From Phlyctochytrium arcticum (Eukaryota > Chytridiomycota > Chytridiomycetes > Chytridiales > Chytridiaceae): a DNA stretch of 64,000 nucleotides. The notes under the pieces were generated by a model. That model had not been told where the DNA came from, did not search any database, and was given only the letters and a program-made list of their open reading frames with translations. Made by a program: the position numbers and the translations under genes. This document shows positions 9,804-19,380 of this stretch, piece by piece. The stretch is taken from positions 124,001 through 188,000 of the forward strand of contig JAHLKI010000018.1 in the NCBI GenBank assembly GCA_025602905.1, read 5' to 3'. Numbering within the stretch: position 1 is the first letter of the stretch; the number at the start of each line of letters is the position of its first letter.

Positions 9804-10706
9804 ATGAAAAGAATGTCATTTGAGAAACGAAAGCTCGTTGCGCTTGAGTCGCGTGAACAGTTCTACACAAACAAGAGTCTCATTGATGAGTTGGTGAATG
9901 AGATTGTTCCACTGTTAACCGAAAAGAATATAACTCATTTCATTGACTCTAGTGCAGGGGACGGTTACCTAGTATTCAAATTGAAGCAACTGTTACCAAA
10001 CATCAATTATGTATCGTATGACTTATACCCAGCATCAGATTTGTATTCAGACGTGATTCAGATGGATTTCCTAAAGGCAACAAGAGACGCTGATATGACG
10101 AGAGTAGCAGTAGGATTTAACCCACCCTTCGGCAGTTCATGTATGACTGCTGTGCGTTTCATTCAACATGCTGTGAAAGAGTATGAACCCGAGACGATTT
10201 GCATGATTCTTCCACACCGAGCTACAGTCAGAGACTTCCCTGGAATGAAGGTTGCTCACAAGAGACTGCTCCCGTCAAAGTCTTTTCACAAGTACGCCAC
10301 TAAGAAGGTATTTAAATACGATGCGTTCTTTACTATATTTGAAAAAGGAGTTTCACCACCAAGGGTAAAACTAGACACCAGATTAGCAGACCAGAAAATC
10401 CTAGCTATCAAACATTTCAGATGGGCATCGAAATATTCCGACAAGGTGTTGGTGATACAGAGATCGTTTAGACCTTTGAAGATGACTATGAAGAATGATC
10501 TACCCCCATATTCAACAAACGACTCCTCCATTGCAATCTACTTTGAAGAAGATACAAGTCCGAATCACATAGAGGAGATAACACGGCAGATCAAGGAAAA
10601 CAGAGATCAGAAGTTGTTCTACAAACGGAGCACGGCCATCTATGACATAGTAGAGTGTCTTCGAGGCAGGGTAGAATCAAATGAGAATCACCCACGAATG
10701 ATATAA
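9804..10706 (+). CDS. DNA methyltransferase-like protein, NPPF type (element A)
   Basis: About 300 residues. I start at ATG 9804, and an ATG at 9813 is also possible. A SAM-binding motif I-like stretch is IDSSAGDGYLVF (about 48-59). The catalytic motif is FNPPFG (about 108-113), the (D/N)PP(F/Y/W) signature of N6-adenine or N4-cytosine DNA methyltransferases. YVSYDLYP fits motif II. No target-recognition domain is obvious. It could protect element DNA or mark it epigenetically. It follows the 91-residue gene closely and ends 28 bp before the inverted repeat begins. No counterpart is seen in B or in the visible part of C. Confidence 0.7.
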   Translation: MKRMSFEKRKLVALESREQFYTNKSLIDELVNEIVPLLTEKNITHFIDSSAGDGYLVFKLKQLLPNINYVSYDLYPASDLYSDVIQMDFLKATRDADMTRVAVGFNPPFGSSCMTAVRFIQHAVKEYEPETICMILPHRATVRDFPGMKVAHKRLLPSKSFHKYATKKVFKYDAFFTIFEKGVSPPRVKLDTRLADQKILAIKHFRWASKYSDKVLVIQRSFRPLKMTMKNDLPPYSTNDSSIAIYFEEDTSPNHIEEITRQIKENRDQKLFYKRSTAIYDIVECLRGRVESNENHPRMI

Positions 10707-10813
10707 GAGTCGGAGAAGAATGGGTGATGAATCAGTATTGGGGCAGAGTTGGCATTTTCAAGTCGACCCCAAGGTTTCGTGTGGGGAAGAGAAATGGTAA
10801 AATTTGTGAAGCA

Positions 10814-11118
10814 ACTCTGCCCCAACTTTGCCCCAAGGCATTTCGTGCAGGGAAGCAAATTGCTCTTTTTAAAACGAGTGGGGAACAGTGTTTCAAATCT
10901 TTGGGGCAGAGTTGAGCTGTATTTTTGTGTGATGAGGAAATCAAGTAGTTGAGGTGGTGGCGAGCTGACCACCTAAGTAAAAAAAAAAAACAGATTAATT
11001 AAAAAATAGCTTAAACTTGACCCCAAAGAAAAGAAACACTCTTCCCCACTCGTTTCAAAAAGAGCAATTTGCTTCCCTGCACGAAATGGCTTGGGGCAAA
11101 GTTGGGGCAAAGTTGAAC
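10814..11118. repeat. Long hairpin inside the A inverted repeat
   Basis: Arms at about 10814-10909 and 11018-11118 are close reverse complements, including GCAGGGAAGCAAATTGCTC and ACGAGTGGGGAA. The loop holds GTGGTGGCGAGCTGACCACC and a poly-A run. The arms differ in sequence from the B hairpin at the same place, yet pair within A. Confidence 0.75.
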
Positions 11119-11557
11119 CTCAACTCTGCCCCAACTTGAAAAATTCTCTCAGGGAAGCGAATCCTTGGGGCAGAGTTTGGGGCAGAGTTTCCCCACTCGA
11201 TTGGAGTTGTAGAGAGACGTAGAGAGATAGAGATGAACATAGTACTATGTACACATGAGTCTCAAATGTCACAGTACAAGTCAAAATGTTGTTGGTGGTT
11301 TGACCACCAAGTATCACGTGACCAAATTTTGTTGGTGGTTTGACCACCAAATTCAAAAAATTGAAAAAAGAGCTTTTCCGTACTCACGACCCACAGGAGA
11401 AGCTAATACGAGACAATAGAATCGACAGTAATGTGAGGGCAGTTCATACCGATCCTATCAATAGTTTTTGAGTAGTATGACCATGCAACTATACCATAAG
11501 CTTGAATACCGTAGGCTTGTATTGTGGTTTGAATGCGGGCCCGCTTGCGCCGCCCAC

Positions 11558-11666
11558 TATTGGTTCTCCAATTTTCCACTATTAGTTCTCCAATTTTCCA
11601 CTATTGGTTAATGAAAAGCGACCTTCCACTATTGGGTCTCGAATATTGCCCAGTCCACTATTGGGG
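11558..11666. repeat. Iteron array, five copies of CCACTATTGGTT (element A)
   Basis: Five copies of CCACTATTGG(T/G)T, one with A for G, separated by 10-18 bp, directly inside the end palindrome. The mirrored arrays of B carry the same core. Spacing and location recall replication-initiator or transposase binding sites. No bound protein can be named. Confidence 0.75.
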
Positions 11667-11720
11667 CTGTTATAGTGCAGAACCTATAGTGGTACCACTA
11701 TAGGTTCTGCACTACAACAG
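11667..11720. repeat. 54-bp palindrome joining elements A and B
   Basis: Centre is GGT|ACC at 11693/11694. The arms run CTGTTATAGTGCAGAACC.. and ..GGTTCTGCACTACAACAG, with a single mismatch (TAT against the complement of ACA). The left arm has the A-type base seen at 5757, and the right arm has the B-type base seen at 27451-27504. It is therefore a hybrid of one A end and one B end, and only one copy separates the two elements. Confidence 0.9.
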
Positions 11721-11846
11721 ACCCAATAGTGGGAAAGTACTATCCAGGAACCAATAGTGGAAAGGGCACTATTTCAGACCCAATAGTGGGAAAGAGGAAG
11801 AACCAATAGTGCCAAATTCAAGAACCAATAGTGGGCAGCGCGAGCG
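11712..11846. repeat. Iteron array, five copies of ACCAATAGTGG (element B, left)
   Basis: Copies of A(C)CCAATAGTGG lie every 22-30 bp just inside the palindrome, mirrored at 27340-27453. One intervening degenerate GCACTATTT is also present. Same core, opposite orientation, as the A array on the other side of the palindrome. Confidence 0.75.
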
Positions 11847-12398
11847 GGCCTGCAAGCAAACCTATCCATAGGATCCCCGAACGGCATTCAAGCTTGCAGT
11901 ACTGTTACATGGTCATACTGCTCAAAAAACTATCGATATGATTCATATGAAATGGCCTGACACTACTATCGATTCTATTGTCTCGTACTAGCTTCTCCCA
12001 TGCATCGTGAATACACCTATAAGCTTACTCGTAATACTCTAATAAAGTGGCGACCGTTTTATTCTGAATCTGGCATGTTACCTCTTGTCCCAATTTCCCA
12101 CATTTACCTCTTTTATGAATTTTCGAACTTGGTGGTCAAACCACCACCAACATTTTTGACTCGTACTGCTACACATGACACATGGGACTTAGCTATACAT
12201 TGTACTATGATCATCTCTCTACCTCTCTCTCCAATCCAATCCAATCGAGTGGGGAAACTCTGCCCCAAACTCTGCCCCAAGGTTTTGCTTCCCTTAACGA
12301 ATTTTTCAAATTGGGGCAGAGTTGATGTCCAACTTTGCCCCAACTTTGCCCCAAGCCTTTTCGTGTGGGGAAGCAAAATGCAGTTTTAGAAACGAGTG

Positions 12399-12620
12399 GG
12401 GAAAGAAAATGGAGTTTTGGAAACGAGTGGGGAAAGAGATTGAAGAGATTTGGGGCAGAGTTGATGTTAATTTTGAATTAATCTATTTTTTTTTTAATAG
12501 GTGGTCAGCTCGCCACCACCTCAGAATACAGGAATTCCTTATAGCACAAAATTACAGCTCAACTCTGCCCCAAATCTCTTCAATCTCTTTCCCCACTCGT
12601 TTCCAAAACTCCATTTTCTT
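12399..12620. repeat. Long hairpin inside the B inverted repeat
   Basis: Arms of about 65 bp at 12399-12463 and 12556-12620 are essentially perfect reverse complements, containing GGAGTTTTGGAAACGAGTGG and GAGATTTGGGGCAGAGTTGA. The roughly 90-nt loop holds a T run and GGTGGTCAGCTCGCCACCACC-like symmetry. The same hairpin recurs in the right repeat near 26552-26773. Confidence 0.85.
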
Positions 12621-12779
12621 TCCCCACACGAAATTGTAGGGGCAAACTTGGGGCGGAGTTGCTTCTCATATTTCACAATTCTTTCACCCCACACGAAATA
12701 TTGGGGTCTACTTGAAACTTCCAACTCTGCCCCTAATCTCTATGACTTACATATCACCCTCACCTGCTTCATCTTCATT

Positions 12780-13199
12780 CTACCATCCATTTTTATCTCT
12801 AAAATATGCATTGTATGCCTCCATGCCAATTTTGTTTCTGCTCATAATCTCATCAATATCTTTCAAAGAATTGAGCTTGGGAATATATACTCTCATACCG
12901 AGATTCTGTAGATAGGCTCCTCTTGTCAGTAATACAAAAAATGGTGAGAATGACTTGACAAATACTTGGCAATGCCTAATATTATACTTTTCATTTTCAA
13001 CTCGTGAAGTTTCTACATCAGTTAAGCGCTTTCTCGACCAGTTTGGTTTAGAGGTTTTTTCAACTGTGTACAGTGTCCACCCCTCTCCCAAACTCTGTGT
13101 ATCAACTCGAGTCTTTCCTTCTTTTCCATCCTTGCATTTTAGGTATTTTTCATGAATAATATTGTAGTCTTCTTCACTGAATTGTTTGATCGTTGGCAT
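12780..13199 (-). CDS. Hypothetical protein, first gene of element B
   Basis: 139 residues, start MPTIKQFSEEDYN. The stop codon lies 9 bp from the inner limit of the left inverted repeat. Mixed alpha/beta composition with a hydrophobic FFVLLTRGAYLQNLG segment and a C-terminal AYNAYFRDKNGW. No recognisable domain. No homologue is seen in A or C within the window. Upstream TATATACTAATTGTATATG around 13201 could be promoter-like. Confidence 0.6.
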   Translation of the reverse strand: MPTIKQFSEEDYNIIHEKYLKCKDGKEGKTRVDTQSLGEGWTLYTVEKTSKPNWSRKRLTDVETSRVENEKYNIRHCQVFVKSFSPFFVLLTRGAYLQNLGMRVYIPKLNSLKDIDEIMSRNKIGMEAYNAYFRDKNGW

Positions 13200-13298
13200 T
13201 ATATACTAATTGTATATGACAAATAACTTGACGTGAGCACAGACGCGCACCAAGGAAACTTTTCATTTGATACCTTCAAGATATAGTAATATTCAAAA

Positions 13299-13637
13299 AT
13301 GTGTCCATCAGCAAAACTAATTCATCTATCGTCACCCAATGGAGAGACAGCTAAAGTGCTTCGTTTGGCTATCAATGATGAAGAGGAATTGACAAAAGTA
13401 GCTCTTGGGTTAAGAGGTAAAGACTTATATGTGTACGTGCCTCGTAGTAGTTGTAATAGGAAGCTCTTTGAGAAGATAATCAGCATCTCGTCTTTGCTTC
13501 ATCCCAAAAAGGATGAGAAATTAAGAAGAGATTTTTTGAGTAACGGGTGGCTGAATATCAGTGATTCAAAACTGGCAATAGGATGCGAAAGGAACACTTG
13601 CATTGAAGTCTTTGAGCTGATATGTAACGAGTTTTAA
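13299..13637 (+). CDS. Hypothetical protein (element B)
   Basis: 112 residues, start MCPSAKLIHL. Predicted alpha/beta, with LAINDEEELTKVALGL and a DLYVYVPRSSCN strand. Faces and overlaps the 3' end of the fibre gene by 4 bp (stop codons interleave), the tight packing typical of virus genomes. Divergent from the 139-residue gene, with a 99-bp gap that should hold both promoters. Function unknown. Confidence 0.55.
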   Translation: MCPSAKLIHLSSPNGETAKVLRLAINDEEELTKVALGLRGKDLYVYVPRSSCNRKLFEKIISISSLLHPKKDEKLRRDFLSNGWLNISDSKLAIGCERNTCIEVFELICNEF

Positions 13638-16600
13638 TATTCAATCATCTGAAGGTCAACTCTGCAGTTACCGTCAAACGAAACATTACTACCAGACCAT
13701 GTAAGAGTAAACGTATGACTTCCTGGTACAAGCCCGCTTGATATGGCATGGAGTGGAAAGCGAATGACCTGACCTTGATATCTCCAAAACAAGTAGATTG
13801 TTTTTATCGGCTGTCCATCCACACGAAGAATAGCGTCCACACCAAATTGATCACTTCCGCACCACAGAGATACGCTTCCTGTGTACATCTGTATACTTCT
13901 AGTAGTTGTGAAAGTCTTTGAAAATTGGGCAACAACTCCAGTTGCCGGGTACGATACATTATCCCATATTGTTGTTGCGACGGGTCGAGTCAGTAATCCC
14001 TGCCCGTCCAGATATAATCCTCCAGAGGGTGCTTTGATATACATTGTATTTTGATAAGGGGGTGACGTGGCGGTATTCCCGATCCCGATAAATCCAGAGA
14101 CAGTAGAATCATTGTTTTCAAATTGAATGGTTGAATAACCACCAGAATGACGGTTCTTTACTTTCAACACATTGCCTACAAAATTAGACTGGATTATGCT
14201 AGTTGTGATTGAATTGAATCCAAAGTCAATTTGTGATTCGGTGGATACTTTCCCGGCCCCACCAATTGGACAAAGACGTAAGGATAAATCGCTCGAATAC
14301 CACCCAATGAATCTATGATTCGTGATGGTATCAAAAAAGTGGAGATCTCCATTTGAGTGGGATGGCGTACATCTTATATACAAATTTCCCAAGTTAATTT
14401 GTGAGAATCCAGTATTCGGGATATTCAAATACGAGCCATTTATTGTAATGTCGCCAGTTGTTGTTAGACTAGGTAACGTGGCTGTTATAGATGAAAGTGT
14501 TGTCAAATTTGGATGACTAGACTGTTTGTTACCAAGAGATGTAATTAATGAATTGCCAGCAACGAATATGTCGGTACCCACATAGAGTGATTTTACAACA
14601 TGAACATTTCCATCTGGTCTTAATTGAAGAATATGAGATGATTGATTAAAATTGTAGAAGCCTATTGAACCGTTAGGCAAACCGCCCGTACCAGCTTGCC
14701 CTGCATGATATATGCCCCATTGGCAACTAGATGATGCATTATTCATGGAAATTATAGCATTTCCTGCTGTTGCTGTTGAAGGAGCATTGACGGTAATGGC
14801 ATTTGGTTTATTACCGGCTCCAAGATTCAATGTTAAAACTTTGGATGAAATTGTATCGATTACTTGCATCGCATTGGCGACTATCGTTTTAGCTACACTT
14901 AAGCCTCCGGCAATTCGAAATGAACCATTATTTGTTGTAGTAGCATCGGTCATTGAGAAAAATAACGCTGTACCGTCTCCGAGCAATTGTGATATGACTG
15001 TTGTGCCTCCATACCATTTAAATCCATTTGAATTATTATTAGCTGGTATCGAAAACCACATATTAGCACTTTCCATGCCGATTGCATAATCCACTGCATT
15101 AGAACTGACAGCAGGATACATTACAACTTTTGTACCGGGACTTCTTGTGGTAAATGAAGGGTTAGATACGATAGTTGCAAAATTGAGATACTTGGAAAGA
15201 TTGACACCACCAGCAACTCTTAAGGCATTTTCAGAAGTTGAATACAGATCAAGTATTCCGTCAGATGCTATATTGATTATTTGCGTTTCTGTTGGAGAAT
15301 TCGCAGGTCTCGTAAAGAAAGCGAAAGCACCAGTGCCTCTCCCATCAAGGCGAAAACCTAAACCAGGATATATCGTATTCTTGTTTGAAGCGTGGAAATT
15401 GGTTTCTAAATTTATAATAGGTGTTGTTCCGCCCAATTCTGTTGTAATACCTGCCGGTGCAGTATAGTTTCCGAGATTTATAGATGATCCTAAATCTATT
15501 TTCGTTCCTGGTAAAAGTCCTGTGACATCAGTGGATGCCAAATCGACAGCATTCTTCAATGCTAATGCGGCAAACGCTGGTTTGTTGAGAATATTTGCAT
15601 ATTCTATTTGACCACTAGATGCCGATGAAGAATGGCCTAACGTTGTTTTAATAGATGCGGCATTACCCGAGGTAATGAGTGTTTGAAGCGTACTTGTATT
15701 CACATTTGCGACAGGAAGAACACCTGTAATATCTGATGTAGATAGGTCAACAGAGTTTTTCAAAGCCAATGCTCCGAGTAATGGTTTGTTTATTATATTA
15801 GAATAATCTAATGTTCTTACAATTTTTAGATTCTTGAATTCCTCCTTCTGAGCATACGACCCCGACCACGAGCTAATTCCCAGGTACGTGTTTTGTGTAT
15901 TAACAGCAGTAATATTTTCAAGTCCCTCATTAGAGATTTTCAGAACATCATTAACATATAAGTACATGGAACCATTGTTGTAAACAATTTTAATAGAATA
16001 CCATGTATTAGCCGTCGGAAACATACTGAGATAAGATGGTCCCGCTACATTAGCATTAGGCGTTCTCAAAGTCGTCACTTGATTGAATCGGGCATATTGG
16101 AAACCGTATGAAGGAATGGCCCCATTCATAAACGTATTCGAGGTTGTTGGTTGAAAGAAGGAAATAAACGATCCATCTCCTACACCTGCCCATCTGTACT
16201 GGATAGTTAATACAAATGAATTCCCTGGATTCATTTTGTAAAGATACGTACCATTTATCTGTGATCCATTAATAGTAGTAACAATTCCAGTTGTTGAATC
16301 ATATGTGGCATTTCCGGAAAGTATTGCCGCGCTTGATAAATTTCCTCTAGTCTCTCGTTCATCTATAAGAACAATGTTATTCAAGTTTGAAAGAATTGGA
16401 GCATTCAGATCACCCGTGATTGCTAGTGAAGATATAGTTGGTGTAGATGTGGAGAGACTATTGAGGTTTGAATGAACATCTTGTTTCAATGCTAGATTCG
16501 GGGTATTTCCAATAAGTGAATAATCCAATTTTGCCGAACTTGTAATCAAAGGGTGTTTTGTTGCTAAACCTGAAGTTAGAGAACTCGTTAATGCATATGG

Positions 16601-19321
16601 TGAAAGATCCGGAGTTCCTGAAACGTTTGTATAAGCGATCTTGTTACTTGATGAAATGACATCTTGCTTACTGTTCTGCAATCCTGTAATCAATCCTCTG
16701 ACAGCCGTATCATTGTACGCCTCAGTCTTCAACGCATATACGGCCAAATTTGGTACATTACTGATTAATGAGTAGTCAAGTTTGTTTCCAGATGTAATGG
16801 TATTCTGTTTTGATGTCAGTCCAGTCGCGAATGCAGCGTTTGATACATATCCAGTGAGTGTGCTTGTTAAAGACGTATTCGAGACGTAATTTGCTGCAAT
16901 ATTCGAAATTGTTGCATATACGGACAAATTCGGAACTCCCTCGAGTAATGAATACGACAATTTGTTGTCAGTTGCAATTTTTGGTTGAAAATTAGCATAT
17001 AGTGTTGATTCTAAACCAGAAAGTAGGAGTTTAGTATCTTCAAGTTCATTTCCCAATGGACTCACCAAAGAACCAACTAGAGTAATAGTTGAAGGCTGAA
17101 TAACCTCAGCGTTGTACTGTCTTAGCATCTCGAGGTTGATTCCAGTTTGTGGATATTCTGATTCGATGCCTAACCACCCGCAGCTAGGAGGGGTGTCCCA
17201 TAATATTCTCGTAACGTCACATCCATTCGAATCTGGTAGCGTAGCAATGACAACGTTAGAACCGTCTTGTAACTCGTAGTTTCCATTGGAATCTAGTATG
17301 GGAGCACCATTAGTACCTTCCTTTCTTTTTCTTTCACGGCCGAATATCGAAATCCAGCCTCCAGTCAATCCTGTCAAAGCTCCTTCTAACATCCCACCGC
17401 CCAAAGCACCAACTGCGGAAGAGGCCGAGCCGATAGCGCCCCCGACCCCGAATACTGACCCAGCTAAAGGACCAAGAACACCGCTCAAACCACATGTAAT
17501 AGAGATCACATCTCCACCAGCGCCTCCCGACTTGAGCACTTGTCCTTCATTACCTTCGGTGAATTCTTCTTGTGGTGAATCTTCAGTTCTCTCTTGTTTG
17601 AAGGTATCTATAGAACTAATTGAATATCCAGAACCAGTCGGAGTCACCAAGATTCCCGTTCCACCCACCAAAGTCATAGTATTGTTGATGGATCTACCAG
17701 CGACATTGATAAATGTGCCCCCGATATATGGTTGCTCTTCAGGTGCTTCGTATTCATATGTTGATGAGATGGTGTTGCCTGTGATCTGAATATTATTTCC
17801 CGCTTGGTAATTCCCCCTTATGTCATTTCCTACCCGAACAATACCGTTAGACGCTGTGAGCTTTTCAGTAATGTGATTCTTACTTGAGTTCATCTCCAAT
17901 GCCCCGTCAACGGTAAGGTCCAACGAAACTTCATGGCTGGAATTCTCGTGGAGCCCCTGTCCAAAGGTGCGCAAGTCTGTAAGAATGCTGCCGTCAAACT
18001 CGATATTCCCCTGCGTCTGCAAATCAAGGTATACCTCGTTCCCGTTACGAATTCCTAGCGAATTATTAGACTGGAATATCAATCCGCTCGTCAATTTCCC
18101 CTCTGCATTCAGTCTGATGCTCGAGTTGTTCACCAAATTCGCGAGATTCACTCCTAGCATATTTGTCACGTCGGTCAGCAATGAGTCATCGTGACGCAGT
18201 GACACGATTTTTCGGCCGAACGACTCGCCGGAGATTTCAATGGAATTTCCAGCTTGATACAATTGTTCGACGTAGGCTGCTGTGGTCAAGGTACTTTTAT
18301 TTGATATCACAAAGTCTTGCTTGCCAATAACATAGTCTACTTGTAGCTGTCTGAGCGTGTTGTTGAATACGAGATTCGAGGATTGATTCATTCCGACTCC
18401 CGTTCCACCGCCGTAGTACACCAGTCCCAATCCTTCACTCTTTACACCAAGACGATTGCCCTCCTGTGTGAGATTATTGGTGTCGGCCGACAACTTGACG
18501 AGAGAAGCATCGAATGCCTCGAGTGGGTCTTTATAGACTGAAATGGCTTGACTCCCTTTCAAGTATTCCGTTGCCTCTTTGGCATTCAACTTTCCATCTT
18601 TGATTTCCAAACGGGATCCAATCTTCAAGGAGACTTCCTCGTCTACTTCATCAAGAGGTTCATTGAACACAAGTTTATCAGGTATTTTGGCAGACAATTC
18701 ATTATTGGAGATTCTCATTGTGTCGGAATCCAGATTCAACGTCAATCTATGAGAATTGAATGCATCAAATTTGAAACCCGGACCGATCTTCAACTCCAAG
18801 CCTTTCGCAAACAATGTCCCATCCTCAAAATACCCCTCGTTTTCTTGGAAATGGGACGAATATTCCAGTTCTATGTTACCATCATCATTGATGAAAAGAG
18901 GGGAATTGACATTCTGGGCACGATTCGAAAGTTTTCCGCTGTTAGTAACAAAGAGTGATGACTGCTCGTCAACCAACAATCCAACCTCGCCGTTTTCGTT
19001 CCGATGGACAGGATCTGAATACAAAGTTTCTAATACCGCCAGTTTACCATCTACCAACTCAAGTGTGTTCTCGTCGTAATTCAGTGAAACCAAAGCGGAA
19101 CCGTCTTCGACGTTTGTGGTTAAAGGTACGTCGGTCTCTATATTGTTGACCAGTAACTGACCATTCTTGTTAGAGATTGATTGAAATGCTCCCTTGTCGA
19201 AATTTTCTATAGAGACGTTATTGCCAAGACCTTTGATGCTATTTGTGACTAAAGGAGAAACGAGGTTCGTCCTCTCAAGCGTTCGTAGACCACTACTGTT
19301 GCGCCCGTTAAGGTCCTTCAT
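13634..19321 (-). CDS. Giant fibre-like protein with beta-spiral-like repeats and a LamG-like domain
   Basis: 1895 residues, start MKDLNGRNSSGLRTL. Residues about 30-480 carry short hydrophobic/polar beta repeats with recurrent N/D-G turns (e.g. LELVDGKLAVL, LEIKDGKLNAK), like the triple beta-spiral shaft of adenovirus fibres. About 597-650 is a Gly/Ala-rich hydrophobic segment ending in GRERKRKEG, membrane-active or flexible in nature. About 760-1000 has fibre repeats (KLDYSLISNVPNLAVYA; KQNTITSGNKLDYS). About 1024-1165 looks like a LamG/concanavalin lectin fold (YSIKIVYNNGSMYLYVND). More repeats follow, then a C-terminal beta domain (about 1810-1895). The role is most likely host attachment. 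It is uninterrupted although B capsid genes are broken. I see no equivalent in A or visible C. Confidence 0.75.
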   Translation of the reverse strand: MKDLNGRNSSGLRTLERTNLVSPLVTNSIKGLGNNVSIENFDKGAFQSISNKNGQLLVNNIETDVPLTTNVEDGSALVSLNYDENTLELVDGKLAVLETLYSDPVHRNENGEVGLLVDEQSSLFVTNSGKLSNRAQNVNSPLFINDDGNIELEYSSHFQENEGYFEDGTLFAKGLELKIGPGFKFDAFNSHRLTLNLDSDTMRISNNELSAKIPDKLVFNEPLDEVDEEVSLKIGSRLEIKDGKLNAKEATEYLKGSQAISVYKDPLEAFDASLVKLSADTNNLTQEGNRLGVKSEGLGLVYYGGGTGVGMNQSSNLVFNNTLRQLQVDYVIGKQDFVISNKSTLTTAAYVEQLYQAGNSIEISGESFGRKIVSLRHDDSLLTDVTNMLGVNLANLVNNSSIRLNAEGKLTSGLIFQSNNSLGIRNGNEVYLDLQTQGNIEFDGSILTDLRTFGQGLHENSSHEVSLDLTVDGALEMNSSKNHITEKLTASNGIVRVGNDIRGNYQAGNNIQITGNTISSTYEYEAPEEQPYIGGTFINVAGRSINNTMTLVGGTGILVTPTGSGYSISSIDTFKQERTEDSPQEEFTEGNEGQVLKSGGAGGDVISITCGLSGVLGPLAGSVFGVGGAIGSASSAVGALGGGMLEGALTGLTGGWISIFGRERKRKEGTNGAPILDSNGNYELQDGSNVVIATLPDSNGCDVTRILWDTPPSCGWLGIESEYPQTGINLEMLRQYNAEVIQPSTITLVGSLVSPLGNELEDTKLLLSGLESTLYANFQPKIATDNKLSYSLLEGVPNLSVYATISNIAANYVSNTSLTSTLTGYVSNAAFATGLTSKQNTITSGNKLDYSLISNVPNLAVYALKTEAYNDTAVRGLITGLQNSKQDVISSSNKIAYTNVSGTPDLSPYALTSSLTSGLATKHPLITSSAKLDYSLIGNTPNLALKQDVHSNLNSLSTSTPTISSLAITGDLNAPILSNLNNIVLIDERETRGNLSSAAILSGNATYDSTTGIVTTINGSQINGTYLYKMNPGNSFVLTIQYRWAGVGDGSFISFFQPTTSNTFMNGAIPSYGFQYARFNQVTTLRTPNANVAGPSYLSMFPTANTWYSIKIVYNNGSMYLYVNDVLKISNEGLENITAVNTQNTYLGISSWSGSYAQKEEFKNLKIVRTLDYSNIINKPLLGALALKNSVDLSTSDITGVLPVANVNTSTLQTLITSGNAASIKTTLGHSSSASSGQIEYANILNKPAFAALALKNAVDLASTDVTGLLPGTKIDLGSSINLGNYTAPAGITTELGGTTPIINLETNFHASNKNTIYPGLGFRLDGRGTGAFAFFTRPANSPTETQIINIASDGILDLYSTSENALRVAGGVNLSKYLNFATIVSNPSFTTRSPGTKVVMYPAVSSNAVDYAIGMESANMWFSIPANNNSNGFKWYGGTTVISQLLGDGTALFFSMTDATTTNNGSFRIAGGLSVAKTIVANAMQVIDTISSKVLTLNLGAGNKPNAITVNAPSTATAGNAIISMNNASSSCQWGIYHAGQAGTGGLPNGSIGFYNFNQSSHILQLRPDGNVHVVKSLYVGTDIFVAGNSLITSLGNKQSSHPNLTTLSSITATLPSLTTTGDITINGSYLNIPNTGFSQINLGNLYIRCTPSHSNGDLHFFDTITNHRFIGWYSSDLSLRLCPIGGAGKVSTESQIDFGFNSITTSIIQSNFVGNVLKVKNRHSGGYSTIQFENNDSTVSGFIGIGNTATSPPYQNTMYIKAPSGGLYLDGQGLLTRPVATTIWDNVSYPATGVVAQFSKTFTTTRSIQMYTGSVSLWCGSDQFGVDAILRVDGQPIKTIYLFWRYQGQVIRFPLHAISSGLVPGSHTFTLTWSGSNVSFDGNCRVDLQMIEY

Positions 19322-19380
19322 GTTCTAATATAGCTTTTATCTTAGAAATTTATATCAAACAACCAACATCGTATTCAATC

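Larger units (their letters stand above)
10735..11693. repeat. Right terminal inverted repeat of element A
   Basis: Homologous to but clearly diverged from the B repeats: same blocks in the same order (GGGGCAGAGTTG motifs, GTGGTGGCGAGCTGACCACC, TTGGTGGTTTGACCACCAA, the GCCCGC..CGC block, then the iteron array). A has an extra segment around 10990-11030. The left partner has been deleted. No gene is supported inside; the short open frames follow the repeats rather than coding constraint. Confidence 0.8.
11694..12771. repeat. Left terminal inverted repeat of element B (about 1.08 kb)
   Basis: Matches the reverse complement of 26401-27477 almost perfectly. I saw only a few single-base differences and about one indel. 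The inner limit is at CCTGCTTCA (12763-12771). Order from the outside: palindrome arm, iterons (ACCAATAGTGG), a unique segment with a GGATCC, a GGTGGTCAAACCACCACC hairpin, tandem ACTCTGCCCC repeats and the long hairpin. The near identity suggests recent insertion or homogenisation of the ends. The open frames within it are repeat-driven. Confidence 0.92.

Noticed and set aside
11558..11846. CRISPR array
   Set aside because: The repeats are only 11 bp, partly palindromic and change orientation at the palindrome; no cas genes and the host is eukaryotic.
12000..12389. 129-codon open frame present in both B inverted repeats
   Set aside because: It runs through the iterated ACTCTGCCCC repeats and hairpin arms. 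Its conservation is explained by identity of the two repeats, and A lacks an equivalent frame.
17286..17789. 167-codon open frame on the plus strand
   Set aside because: Lies entirely opposite the fibre gene, in its Gly-rich region; codon pattern is a shadow.
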